DNA of 64,000 nucleotides, taken from NCBI GenBank assembly GCA_024803745.1, contig JANJXV010000002.1, forward strand, positions 37,779,001 to 37,843,000. The letters are read 5' to 3'. The position numbers and the translations under genes are program-made. The notes under the pieces were generated by a model that was given only the letters and a program-made list of their open reading frames with translations, searched no databases and was not told the origin of the DNA. Shown one piece after another: positions 12,886-24,680 of this stretch (position 1 is its first letter; each line of letters starts with the position of its first letter). Origin of the DNA: Megascapheus bottae. Its lineage: Eukaryota; Chordata; Mammalia; Rodentia; Geomyidae.

Positions 12886-13037
12886 CTTTGTCTTGAAAAG
12901 TAAATTGGTAGGTAGGTAATATTCTAACTAGGTCAATATTTTTGTGGAATGCTTTTACTTCATAATCATACAGACCCCAGTCTTTCACACCCACACGTTA
13001 GCATTAAAATGATGGTCAAAATATCTTTCTAATAAAC

Positions 13038-13275
13038 AGCCAGGGACTGGTGGCTCAGGCCTGTAATCCTAGCTACTTAGGAGGCTGAGAGCTAAGGATC
13101 ACACTTTCCAGCCAGCCTGGGCAGGAGATTCTGTGAGACTATTATCTCCAATCAATCACCAGAAAACTGAAAGCTGTAGCTCAAAGTGGTAGAGCACTGG
13201 CCTTGAGTGGAAAAGCTCAGGGACAGTGCCCAGGCCCTTAGTTCAAGTCCTGTGATTGACTTACAAAAAAAAAAG
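13038..13275 (+). mobile_element. Composite B1/ID-like SINE
   Basis: Complete copy: GGTGGCTCAGGCCTGTAATC, GGAGGCTGAGAGCTAAGGAT, then ID-like AAGTGGTAGAGCACTGGCCT and A tail 13264-13275. Confidence 0.92.
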
Positions 13276-13941
13276 ATTAAACAAAACAGATCTTTTACAT
13301 GAAAGTGCCTATTATCACAAAAGTATTTCCTGGGGAAAAGCTAAAAAAAAAAACGTTCTTACCATTTTGTAACAATAGAAACCCTACTGTTCTTTTAATT
13401 CAAATTCTCCTCCTTCCCCCAAAAATCTTTCATTACTTAAATATAGACCTAAAGATAAAATGTACATTGCCAGCCTTGCTGAATGTATCCTCCCTTCTCT
13501 TCCTCATACTGTACTGTGCTTCTCTTCCCTAGGGAATAAGATAATGGCTCAGTATTCTGAATCTTCAATCCTCTGGCCCTCTATTGAGATCATGACCTTT
13601 GTTAAATAGTGGAAGAGGATGAGGAGTGCTGGTTTCATATCAGTTGCTTCCTTGTGGCCTGTGAGATGATTCCTCTAACTTTCTAACTTCCTTCCCCCTC
13701 CACTCCCCGCCTCCAGAGTCATTTGCAGAAGCCCCAGTCTTGTAGACAGTTTCTCTGGTTATAAGATTGTTCTTTGAGCCTTATGTGAGCTATTTCTATA
13801 ATCAGGTACTATCTGTTTGTGAAAGTCTTGTCTCTATTAAAAAACAAATCCATACATTTCCAAACCTGGCAATTTTGCCAGCTCAAAATCCAACTGGATG
13901 TTCATTTCCTCCCCCCTCCCCCGCATCAAACTCAAATCAAA
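13276..13941. other. Unique intron
   Basis: Nothing recognised. Confidence 0.5.
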
Positions 13942-14192
13942 ATGTCTCCAGGAGGCTGAGATCTGAGGATCAAGGTTCAAAGCCAGCCCAGGCACAAAAG
14001 GACCTGAGACTCTGATCTCCAATTAATCTCTAGAAAACAGAAAATGGGGCTTGGCTCAAGGGTAGGGTGGTAGACTTGACCTGAAGAGCTCAGGAACATT
14101 GCCCAGGCCCAGGGGTAGGGCAGTAGCCTTGAACTGAAAAGCTCAGGGTGAACACCCAGGCAGAGTTCAAGCCCCATGACACACCAAAAAAA
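13942..14192 (+). mobile_element. Composite SINE with duplicated tail unit
   Basis: Left end truncated (starts at CAGGAGGCTGAGATCTGAGG). The right part carries two successive units beginning GGGTAGGG (about 14059 and 14112), joined at AGGCCCAGGGGTAGGG, as in the copy at 26703. Confidence 0.85.
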
Positions 14193-14830
14193 AATCTCCA
14201 GAGGTCTTAAGAGATGACTTGAGTGTACTCATGGGTGACTATATTTAAGGCAATCCTCTTAGGCCCACTCCAGGTCCATTTTTATTCCAACCGCAAATGA
14301 CACCATTTCAAATGCACTGGAAACCCTAGAAATCATGTCTAGAACGTTGATATGCACTGTCTGCGATACCCTCTAACATTTCACCTCTCTGGCTCAACAA
14401 CTACTTGCCCAAGACATGATTCATTTACTCACCTACCCCAGAGATAGACAGACAGTGCAGAGCAGAAGCCATGTCTTATGAAAACCGCAGAGACTTGATA
14501 CCTAGTAGTTCTAACAGTGTGACAGCTTATGATCTTAAGTCGAGCAGCTGCCATGCATCTCATCACGCTAATGGCTCTAAAAGACAGCTCCTCCTTATCT
14601 CCTCAAGAAAATGATGTAAGATCTGCATCAATTTTCCTGGCAGCAAGGAGACAGGGCCTATCTGCATAGTCTCTTGGAAGAAAGCTGCCTCCACACATGA
14701 AAAACCAGGCAGCCATGGGGCTGGAACCATTTTATAGTCACATCAAATGCACCATTTGGTTATTGGATTTTGTTGTTGCTCTTGCTATTGCTGTGAGTTT
14801 TATTTCTGTGGGTTTTGTTTTTGTTGTTTT
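14193..14830. other. Unique intron
   Basis: Nothing recognised. Confidence 0.5.
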
Positions 14831-14834
14831 GTTT

Positions 14835-14937
14835 ACTGAGACAGGTCTTAGTGCTGCTCTGGCTCACCCTGAACTCTGGAGCTCAACCTTCCAAATAGTG
14901 TGTCACACAAGTATAGAGTACACCGCCTATGCCTAGC
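14835..14937 (-). mobile_element. Old B1 fragment
   Basis: GAGACAGGTCTTAGTGCTGC, CTCACCCTGAACTCTGGAGC, CCGCCTATGCCTAGC resemble a diverged reverse B1. Confidence 0.5.
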
Positions 14938-15400
14938 TAGTGCACTGATTTAAATATCATAGTGTAAACAGTCTCACTTGCAAAATGCCAGGCTCTTCCT
15001 GGATTCTTCTCTTCATTTTGCCAAGTTGTTTTCTTCTCCACCTATTCTCTACCCTTCACTATCCAGCTCTGAGCCTGTAGTGGTTCCCTGGAGCAAGGAG
15101 GAAGGTAAAGGAAAGTGTGGTCCCTGTGACGCATCTTCTAACTCCCTCCCACACTGAGCCATCAGCAGAGCCCCAGCTCTCCAGACCCACCACACTTACC
15201 TGAAACAACACTCAGGAACAGACAAAAGAGTGGATTGGCAGGGAAGACATGGAGAAGTATGGCTTTGTAGGGTAGACCCCATCCTTTAAGAAGACCCTTG
15301 GGCACTTTTCTAGGTTCTGCAATTTCCCTAAGGAACATAGCTCACAAATCATCACTGTCAAGAGTAGTATTTCATTTGCACAGGAACAATTACTATAATT
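14938..15400. other. Unique intron
   Basis: Nothing recognised. Confidence 0.5.
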
Positions 15401-15404
15401 ATTG

Positions 15405-15600
15405 CAAATAGCATAATAGTTACTAGTTATCAAGTACCAAACACAGTCTGGATATATTCGGTGCATTAATTTTCTAAATTTCACAACTGTTACACTATTT
15501 GGATCTTCAATCTTCATACAATGAGGAAACTAACTTAGGCAAAATAGAAGAAGGTGACATCTAAAAGAGATCTCCCAGATCTAAAGCATCCAGAATTCAC
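15405..15600 (-). mobile_element. MIR relic
   Basis: AAGTACCAAACACAGTCTGG, GGTGCATTAATTTTCTAAAT, CAATGAGGAAACTAACTTAG follow the reverse MIR consensus order. Confidence 0.55.
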
Positions 15601-16085
15601 AGCCTTTCCGGTGCCCTGACAGTTCGGCACAGAGGGTTCACCATGTGCGTTGTTTAATAGAGTGTCCATTTGCCCACATTCTTTGAGCAGCACAGTAGCT
15701 CACTAGCAGTCCATGCACTTGTGTGAGACCATGTCTCTAAAATAGAAGACTTCCCTTGGTTTCTCATTTCCTGTTCATCCTGTATGCCAAACTCAGTGAA
15801 TGGATATGGCTTTAGCCCAGAGATTGTGGCCTAAACTGTGTGGAAGAACTTATTTCTGTTTTCATAATAACTCACCAACTCCCAGAATTTCAGCATCACC
15901 TACCTAAGTGTTACAAATGTGGATCTCATTCTAAATCATCCCCAACTATAAACACAGGCTGTGAAAAAGCCAATAGATACCTAAAGAGCCAACTTAAATA
16001 CCATATGCCCAAGTGAGCTCAGCCTCTTTTTCTTTCCTCTTAATTTTCCCTTCTCTTCCTTCCTTCATTTTACTATTTTTCTTAT
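15601..16085. other. Unique intron
   Basis: Nothing recognised. Confidence 0.5.
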
Positions 16086-16089
16086 TTAA

Positions 16090-16332
16090 AAAAATTTTAT
16101 TATCAGGATAATGTATAGAGGGGTTATGGTTACATTTGTTAGGTGGTAGGTGCATTACTTCTTGAACATTGATACCACTTCTCATGTTTTTGTCCCCATT
16201 TCTCTCTCCCCACCCCCTCCCAATCATCTTGTTTTACCCCCTTCCCTTCCCTATTTCAAATAAACAAATAAACATATATACAATATGCCAGGTAACAAAG
16301 TCAGATATAGTAACAACATAAGATTAACCATA
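16090..16332 (-). mobile_element. L1 3' end fragment
   Basis: AAAATTTTATTATCAGGATAA tail side, GTTACATTTGTTAGGTGGTA, a C/T-rich block (complement of the L1 purine block) and CAGGTAACAAAGTCAGATAT. Confidence 0.85.
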
Positions 16333-16334
16333 AG

Positions 16335-16515
16335 TTTGGCCCAGTGGTACAGTGTTCACCTCCTCGGTACCACATACACAGAAAATGCCAGAAGTGGCAC
16401 TGTGGCTCAAGTGGCAGAGCTCTAGCCTTGAGCAAAAAGTGTCCAAGGACAGTGCTCAGACCCTGAGTTTAGTCCCAGAACAACAACAACAGCAAAACAA
16501 CAACAACAAAAAAAA
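16335..16515 (+). mobile_element. IDL-type SINE
   Basis: Head partly deleted (TTTGGCCCAGTGGTACAGTG), body GGCTCAAGTGGCAGAGCTCT, tail of CAA repeats and A8. Confidence 0.85.
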
Positions 16516-16965
16516 ACCTGCATATAAATGCAATGTTTAAACCAAGGCCTTATTCATTCAATATTTTTCTTATTATTATGCAAACACTCTTCTTAGAAAA
16601 CCATTTTAAAAGAACTTTAAACTCAAAAAAAGACAATCTAACTAAAAAAGAAACTTATAAGATAGGCCTAATATATGATAGACTTCATAACAGCAAGCAG
16701 CTAAAATCTATTTTAACATTTAGAGAAAAACAAGAGTTAAAATAGTTCCTGTTGAGAAGATGTTGTAAAACACAAGAAAAGCCTATGCATGAATGCCGGC
16801 CAATAAAATGTATAATACATGTTAAATTATTTTATTAGGAAATACAAATTCCTAAAATTAAAAAAAGTAAATTGTATGAATTATATAATTAAAGTTCAAA
16901 GGGAGATTTGCTAGTGAGTTTATATACTATTGGGCCATTTTCTGAGGTATAAATTTTATCAAAAA
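16516..16965. other. Unique AT-rich intron
   Basis: Nothing recognised. Confidence 0.5.
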
Positions 16966-16999
<34 letters not shown>

Positions 17000-17036
17000 G
17001 CATGTGTGTGTGTGTGTGTGTATGTGAGTGTGCCAG
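16966..17036. repeat. (TG)n microsatellite
   Basis: TG dinucleotides with CG, CA and TA interruptions, at the tail side of the next SINE. Confidence 0.95.
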
Positions 17037-17251
17037 TTCTGGAACTTGAACTCAGGGCACTATTCTTGAGCTTTTGTGTTCAAGGTTACTGGTCTATCAC
17101 TTGAGCCACAGCTCCGCTTCCAGTCTTTTGAAGGTTAATTGGAGATAAGAGTCTCTGGGACTTTCCTGTCAGCGCTATTTTTGAACTGTAATTTTCAGAT
17201 CTCAGCCTCCTGGGGAGCTCGATTACAAGCATGAGCCACAGGTGCCTGATT
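17031..17251 (-). mobile_element. Composite B1/ID-like SINE
   Basis: GGAACTTGAACTCAGGGCAC, TTAATTGGAGATAAGAGTCT, GATCTCAGCCTCCTGGGGAG, AAGCATGAGCCACAGG. Confidence 0.88.
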
Positions 17252-17626
17252 GAAAGTATGAATTCTTTTAAGCCAGAATGGTCCTGCTATTTGCCTTAAA
17301 TGCTAAAGAAATGAAAACCTTTTTACTTCACTTATGAAAAAAAGAAAAAAAATCCTGATTATTAGCAAATAACTTCAATGACTGAGTAAATGGGTTCTCT
17401 TCCATAGATACTGGGGATTTATCCAAAGGCAAGAATACAGTAACATATTATATTTATAGATAACTAAATATGAAATACATAGGGTCAATATAAAATAATC
17501 TATGAAAGTTTTATCAAAAGATAACATTTAAGTACACAAGAAAGTGTTTTGTGTCCTGAACTAGAAGGTAGTATGTATGGAATGGAAAAATAAAAACCTT
17601 TTGCTGGGCACTGATCACTCATTCTT
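17252..17626. other. Unique AT-rich intron
   Basis: Nothing recognised. Confidence 0.5.
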
Positions 17627-17846
17627 TCTTTGGTGGGTCATGGGGCTTGAACTCTGGCGCTGTCCCTGAGCTCTTCAGCTCATGGTTAGTGCTCTACTTG
17701 GAGCTACAGCGCCACTTTCAGTTTTCCAGTGGTTAATTGGAGATAAGAGTCTCATGGACTTTCCTGCCTGGGCTGGCTGTGAGTCTTGATCCTCAAATGT
17801 CAGCCTCATAAGTAGCTAGGATTACAGGCGCCAGACACTGGCGCCC
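17627..17846 (-). mobile_element. Composite B1/ID-like SINE
   Basis: GGGGCTTGAACTCTGGCGCT, CAGTGGTTAATTGGAGATAA, AGTAGCTAGGATTACAGGCG. Its B1 end contains a perfect hairpin (GGCGCCAG ACA CTGGCGCC, 17827-17845). Confidence 0.88.
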
Positions 17847-17987
17847 CACACACTCACTTGCAGGCAGTGAGACTCTTTTTTTTTTTTTCAGATCTGTAAA
17901 TGAAGTTTTATCAGAACACACACATGCCATGCACAAATACACACATATCACATACATTTGTTTACTTGTTAGGCAGGGTGCAGGCAG

Positions 17988-18100
17988 TGAAAACTGGAAG
18001 TGGAGCTGTGGCTCTAAGTGGTAAAGCACTAGGCTTGAGAACTAAAAAAAAAAAAAAAAAAAAAAGCTCAGGACAGTGCCATGATTGACAAAAAGAAAAG
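17988..18100 (+). mobile_element. SINE right part with internal poly(A) expansion
   Basis: AAAACTGGAAGTGGAGCTGT then GGCTTGAGAACT, a run of about 22 A (18043-18065), and GCTCAGGACAGTGCC. The short A-run usual at this place in the family has expanded. Confidence 0.8.
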
Positions 18101-18739
18101 ACTCTTGCTAAACTTATGTGAAACATAATATAACAGCAATCAAAATTCACCAAGCACACAAAGGCAGAAAAGGCAAGCAATACAATATACCATGCAAATA
18201 TGCAAATATGGCCACCACCTAATACTATATGTGAAGTAGTTTAACTTGCCTCATTATAAACCACATCTTAGTTAAATCACCTCAATCTGGTCATTCAATA
18301 TTGAGTTACTTGTCAGTTTTGACAAGTTGATAGGCATAGGTGAGTATGAGCAAGGAGTATCAGGATGAAAGCAAATACAAACTGAAGCCAGAAATCAGCT
18401 TCAGAGAAGCCAATAGAATGTAAATGCCCTGAACATTCACAAGGGAAACTTCACAAGAAGGCATTTTGCATTCCTCAGCTAGAGATACCACATTTAATCT
18501 TATCTAGAAAATGTTAACAGTGGCTATATCTGGATGGTGGTATTGTATCCAAAGATAAACATTTTAAAATTTGAATTCTCCAGAAAGAAAGCAAGGGCCT
18601 TTGTAGTGTGCACACTAAGCTTCAGATTTATGTTAGCACCTACATGGTAGAAATGCCCTCAAGATGTGTACCCTGCTCCAGATGTCTCAAGATAGGTCAT
18701 AGGAAGCTGCACATGGCTCATGGCTCATCATAAGAGCAG
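18101..18739. other. Unique intron
   Basis: Nothing recognised. Confidence 0.5.
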
Positions 18740-18744
18740 TGCAG

Positions 18745-18885
18745 TCTGAGGAGAGGTCAGCAAACTTTGAGACTGAATTCTATATCTGCCACCTATTACT
18801 TATTACAAGGCCATAAACAAGTCCTTTGGCCTCTCTGTAAAATGGAGATAACAATATTGACCTCTAGGTATCTCCCTAAGGGTGG
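18745..18885 (+). mobile_element. MIR relic
   Basis: CTATATCTGCCACCTATTAC, ACAAGTCCTTTGGCCTCTCT, GTAAAATGGAGATAACAATA follow the MIR consensus. Confidence 0.7.
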
Positions 18886-21565
18886 AGAGTGGACACATAC
18901 ATACAAAAAAATGTTTCTGTAAATTTTATGAGTGCTGTGTGAAGTATGTGGGAAGAATGGACAGGCAGAGTAGAGGGAGGGATGGGAAAAGGTTGATAAA
19001 AGGGTACTGAGTGACCGTGAGAGAGGAGAAACAAGCTCTTGGACACAGAAGGGTAACTACTGATAATGACAACAAAGTGTAGACTTTAAGAAACTGGAGA
19101 AAATTATTTTGATCTTTTCATCATAATAAAATGATAAATGGTGAGGAAAGAGATTTAACCTGATTTTGAACAGTATGCAATGAGTTCATGTATCAAAGTA
19201 CCAAAATATCCCCTAAGTATGCATAATTTTTACATACGTAGTTATGTGTATACATGCTCTTTTTAAAGGAAAAATACATGATTACAATCATGACTGATGA
19301 TAAATAGAATGGTGATTTATGATTCTCTAATTGTTAGAAGGCTGATGAAGAAAAAGAGGGGAATTCTGCAAAATAGCCACAACTACCCTTAGCAATAACA
19401 ATAAAATTACTTTTTAAAATAGCCACAACTAGATCCTCTTGAGGGGACAGTCTGCCTGCAGGATTAATTACCAAACAAAGCTAATGTTTATGGCAGTGTT
19501 TTTTTTAAAAAATCTACAGAGAAGAGCTCCAAAGAACAAGCTAATGAATACTGGCTAGCCATTATTGTTGCATCCCACACCAAGAATTCTTTTGCATTTT
19601 TATTTTATACTCATTTTGTTCCTATGTTCATGTAATAATAGTGCAGAGGAGTGATATAAACATGGGCAAGAAGCAATATAAATAATAGGGGCACAGTCAC
19701 ATAATTGTTACTGGAAACTCAGAGCTGTATCCCCCCTAAGTCTTGGCATGCTGATCTGTACTGCTAAAATCTCTTTTCTCTTTATTTATTTCTTCATTAA
19801 CTGGGCCTTGCTTCTAGTTACAGATCTCAGAAACAAGTTTTGAGGACTATTCAGGATGATTATCTAACTCAACCTAAAGACAAGGTTGTAGTCTCAGGCT
19901 ACAGCTGGAAAGCAATAATTACCATCTCTTCTAGGAAATGGAACCTAAAACTTCTAGGTTCCAAATTTTAAAGCATGACAAATTAGCCAGAACCTTAGGT
20001 TTCAAATACAAACTTGTCATTCTCCTAATTTGGACCCAAAATGAATTAAAAACTGACTTAAGTTGAATTCAGTGCTGAGATTGTGTAATATAGAATGTGT
20101 TCAAAGAAAGCCAAATTCTGCTGTGTTGCAAGTGATTGAAATTAAAACTTGGTTGAAGTTTGTGTGGCTAATTTCAATTTTTTACTGTTTAAAGGGAGCA
20201 GTGCTGACATGTCAACTTAGAAGGAAATTACTATGCTCAAGCACTAAAGTCCTCAGAGTTCTTAAAAACTTCAAGTCTGTGGCCAATAAATCTCACAGAG
20301 TAAACAAGATGAGGTTAATGCTTAATATTGAGTACAAATATTAATAGTAATTTGGTACCAATTCATCAACCTCAAATTCAGTTTATTAGAAAAGCTGCTT
20401 CACCACACCACTGACAAAAGTCAATAGCATAAAGTCTATGATTTAGAATGCAGTCCTTCTAAAACTCAAATTTTGAATCATGGCATTATACTACTAGCTT
20501 TTACACATGAGCCATGATTATCTGATTTCCAGCCTATTGCAAATGGAAGGTGCAAATCTCCTTTCCATGTCTCTCTTTCCATTTCAAACTTATATTTCTA
20601 TTATTACTTTGGCAATGATCTCTCATGTAGAATACCCATTCGTAATTTTCAGCTTTGGGGCATGGGTGGGGGGTTGGGGTTCAGAATTGTCCTAAACAAA
20701 TCTTGCAACTGCAATCAGCAGTGCTTGGGTGTGTTGATTAAAGTGAAACGTGATCACTGAAAGAGAGACTCCCAGCTGGTCAGATTTTGCCCTCACCAGT
20801 CCCCCAGGTATGTTCTTAGACGCCAGTATGAAAGGCTGCAGTCCAATGAGAGAGTTATGAAAGGATGAAACACGCTTTGATCATTGATTTGAACCCAACC
20901 ATGAAGGGGCAGCACTGAAGTGAGGACATTAGCTTTCATGGTGGATGTGTCACATGGCCACTGTAATGACGAAGTGGCACAGTGGGAAATGGTGAAGGAT
21001 AGTGGCATGCAGATATACCTTATCTAATCCAAACTGTGACTGTGACTTCTAAGCTAATAAGTAGATGAAGAAGTGAAGGGCGAGTTAGAAGAACCTGGCA
21101 TTCTCCCATGGATGCTGGGCATTCTTGAACATTCCCAGACATTCTGTAACCCTAAAAATAAGTCATGTTTTTTCCTAAAAAAAATAATGTGTATAGGGCA
21201 TTCTAATTTCATTTCTAGGATTTACCTTCATACTCCATCATTCTTCCTATTCTTCAGGTTCAAGTCTAAGTGGTGATAGGATATCGAGAAATAGAAGGAA
21301 CGCATTTGTTTTGGGTTTTACTCTGTCATAACCCAGTAGTATGGGCCCTATGCTTTACCTCAGTGATTTTGCTCTCACGGGGATGCTTCCAGTTTATAGT
21401 CCACAATCCCATGGCAAATTAACACCTCTAAGTTTCTTTTTCTCACTAAGCTATCCTCATACAAAATAGCATGTACAAGTGTGTTTACAGTGCATAATGT
21501 ATAACAATGTTATCCATGACGTTGTCATCATCTGTTCTCTCATCCTCTTTCTACATATATATATT
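18886..21565. other. Long unique intron stretch
   Basis: About 2.7 kb, AT-rich, in which I recognise no repeat, exon or RNA. Short open frames here have no familiar protein character. Confidence 0.45.
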
Positions 21566-21568
21566 TGT

Positions 21569-21789
21569 GGGTCATGGAGCTTGAACTCCTCCTGGGCACT
21601 GTCCCTGAGCTCTTCAGCTCCAGGCTATCCTCCCTAACCCTTGAGCCAAGCCTCACTTGCAGTTTTCTAGAGATTAATTGCAGATAAGAGTCTGGGGTCC
21701 TTTTGTATCCCAGCTGGCTCCGAACCTTGATCCTCAGATCTCAGCCTCCTGAATAACTAGGATTACAGATAGGAGCCACCACGCCCCCT
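21569..21789 (-). mobile_element. Composite B1/ID-like SINE
   Basis: GGAGCTTGAACTCCTCCTGG, CTAACCCTTGAGCCAAGCCT, CAGATCTCAGCCTCCTGAAT, ACAGATAGGAGCCACCACGC. Confidence 0.88.
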
Positions 21790-21929
21790 TAATATATTTT
21801 CCTATATTACTAAGAAATACATTGATTGGGCTTGGAAGGATGGGTGAAAATGTTGAAAGTATACATTTTATGTTTATATGTTTTATAAACTATAAAATTT
21901 TTTATTTTTTATTTTATTTTTTATTTTTT

Positions 21930-22116
21930 TTTGCTAGTCCTGGGCTTGAGCTCAGGGCCTGAGCATTGTCCTTGGACAATGCTAGAGCTCTACCACTTGA
22001 GGCTCAGCACCACTTCCGGCTTTTTTTCTCTATGTACGTGGTACCGAAGAATCGAACCTGGCTCTTCATGTATGCTAGGCAAGCACTTTAACCACTAGGC
22101 CAAACTCCCGGCTCCT
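21930..22116 (-). mobile_element. IDL-type SINE
   Basis: T-rich tail, GCTTGAGCTCAGGGCCTGAG, GGTACCGAAGAATCGAACCT, CACTAGGCCAAACTCCCGGC. Confidence 0.92.
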
Positions 22117-23250
22117 AAAATTTTTTATTTTATATTCATAAATTCCTTCATTGAATGGTAACTTCTTTGTACAACTACTTAAAGATTAAAAAGAAATTTA
22201 GATAAATACATGGACCAGTGTCAAGAGAGGGAGGGGATACATTGTTTAACTCTATTGGTTGACTTTCTTTTCTTTTCTATTTTTTATTGCTGGGGTTGGC
22301 TGATTTTCTTAAATGCTTTTCTATAAGCACAAGGTTTTCAGCAGACAATAATTATTTTATAAACAGAGAAATTCATATTTTCATAAAGTATACAAATGGT
22401 GTATCATTTGAAATAATTACCCAGGGTTCTGATTTTCACAGTTTTTCTCAAACTTCTAAGTCAACTGAATACTGTAAAACTAACACTTTGTGTTGCCACT
22501 TTTTATTTCAGATGGCCATCTGAATACCCCAATAAAAATGTACAAACCAAGAAGTTGTCTCCAAAATCTGTTTATTTCTATAGTAACATTAGATTAGTAA
22601 GTTTCACAATAGTCATAAACATTTTATAGACTCAAAATAAACAAAATCTTGATGAGTGTGAATCATTTTTAGGATATTAGGTGATACTAATTTGAATATA
22701 AATAATCAAAGTGTCCTTAAAAATCACAAAAAAATCCAGCACTATTCCAGAGCATTCTGAATAAACATTATATAAAAATCTATTTGTCCTTATTATAAAA
22801 CATCATTTCTGCTTTATCCAAACACAAAGAGAAGAAAAGTTTAGGTACTAACATTTTGATATGGAACTTCCATGTTTTCCACAGCATATGTGTAAGGGAG
22901 AAACTGCAAAGACCCACTTAGCTTTGTCTAGATTGAAATAGAATTCAATTTCATATCCTGAATGCTTACTTAATCTTATCATAACATTTTAAAGGCTCTT
23001 GCTCTAGCCTGCCAAGTTTTCCTCTAAAAAGCTGCAGTGCACGAGAGTGACCTCTCGCGAGTCCTGGCATGTATTAGTGAGCTTTCTCACTTGTTTTTAA
23101 TCTTTGTGGTCTGACAGAAAAAAAAATGTTATCTCATATTGACTCAATTTAATTTTTCTTACAGAGCAAACATTATATTTGCTTATTAAAAATTTTCATT
23201 TTGTATTTCTCCTTTTGTGAATTATTCCTCTATTTCTTTTCTGTTTCCTT
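22117..23250. other. Unique intron
   Basis: Nothing recognised. A short GTGAGTGA/TG tract follows at 23265-23320. Confidence 0.45.
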
Positions 23251-23454
23251 TCTCCTTCCTTGCCCCTGTGTGAGTATGAGTGAGTGAGTGAGTAGGGTAT
23301 GTGTGTGTGTGTGTGTCTTTTAAGGACCTCATACTAGCTAGGCAAATGTTTTAATGTTTTACATACCCAACTCTTTTTCTCCTGGTATTTTCTCCTTTGT
23401 TTCTATCAGTTCAATCAGGGTTTTGTTGTTGTTGGCAGTGGTAATGATGTTTCA

Positions 23455-23661
23455 TGTACCAGTCCTAGGACTTGAACTAAGTGCCTGATTCTGTCTCTGG
23501 GCTTTTTAGATTTCTTTTGGCTCAAGGTCAGCATTCTATCATTTGTGCCACAACTTCACTTCTGGCTTTTTAGTGGTAAGTTGGAGCTAGGAATCTATCT
23601 GGGCTGGCTGCAAGCAATGATCCTCAGATCTCAGACTCATAGTGGCATGAGTCATGCTCAG
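23455..23661 (-). mobile_element. Composite B1/ID-like SINE
   Basis: Diverged copy: GTCCTAGGACTTGAACTAAG, ATCCTCAGATCTCAGACTCA, GGCATGAGTCATGC. First of three same-orientation SINEs in 740 bases. Confidence 0.8.
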
Positions 23662-23709
23662 TTTCAACTAAACATTGTTATTTTTTTTATTTCGTTTCAT
23701 TTTTATTTT

Positions 23710-23900
23710 TTTGTTTTGCCAGTCCTGGAGCTTGAACTCAGGGCCTGGGCACCGTTCTTGAGCTTTCTCAAGGGTAGTGCTCTGCCACTTGAGCCACAGC
23801 ACCACTTTCAACTTTTGCTGTGTACATGGTATCTAGGAATGGAACCCAGGGTTTTGTGCATACTAGGCAAGCACTCTACCATTAGGCCATACTCCCTGAA
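23710..23900 (-). mobile_element. IDL-type SINE
   Basis: GCCAGTCCTGGAGCTTGAAC, GCCACTTGAGCCACAGCACC, CTAGGCAAGCACTCTACCAT. Confidence 0.92.
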
Positions 23901-23963
23901 CTGTTTTTTTAATTATTAATATTACTTTAATCTTTATTTACAATATCTTTACAAGTTTTTTTT

Positions 23964-24194
23964 CTTTTTGATGGGTCATGGTGCTTGATCTTGGCCTGTG
24001 CACTGTCCCTGATCTCTTCACCTCAAGGCTACCTCCCTAACCCTTGAGCCAAGCCACACTTCCTGTTTTCTAGAGGTTAATTGGAGATAAGAATCTCAGG
24101 TCTTTTTGTGTCTGGGCTGGCTTTGAACGTTGATTCTCAGATCTCAGCCTCCTGAAGTAGCTAGGATTACAGGCATGAGCCACTGTGCCCTGCT
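23964..24194 (-). mobile_element. Composite B1/ID-like SINE
   Basis: GGTCATGGTGCTTGATCTTG, TAATTGGAGATAAGAATCTC, TAGGATTACAGGCATGAGCC. Confidence 0.92.
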
Positions 24195-24544
24195 TACAAG
24201 AATTTTTCTCTTTATGTTTTGTTTTTTTTTTTGCTTTTTTAAGTAATTCTTTTTTCCAAACAGAAGGCCAATTTTCCTAAAACTAATAATCCTTTCTCCA
24301 ATGGCTTGCATTTTATAAGATATTCAAAGAGCATTCTGTGAGATCAGGTATGATTCTGGCCTTTCTATCTGTGGATCTATGTTTACAAAGTCTTAGGACT
24401 ACCCTTCACTGTTATTAGAGCTTTTGACTTTGCCTTAAGATCTTGTAGAGCTATTCCTAAGATACTGCTGGGCTTTTCCAGAATTTTCTGAAATCCCTCC
24501 TGCTGAAGATTACAGCTTTCTTTAAATATGTATTCTTACTACAG

Positions 24545-24680
24545 AGGTGGTGCACAGAGAGCTTACCATTTCATAAGTCAGGTAATAAGTATATTTCTTT
24601 TTGGACATGTCACCCCTGCCTTCGCTGTCTCTCAGTTTCCCCCAATTTCCATTCACAAGTTATAGTTCATCTCTTTTTTT
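24545..24680 (-). mobile_element. Older L1 3' end fragment
   Basis: AAGTCAGGTAATAAGTATAT, TTTTTGGACATGTCACCC and CTCTCAGTTTCCCCCAATTT match the better-preserved copy at 49620-49720. Confidence 0.6.
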
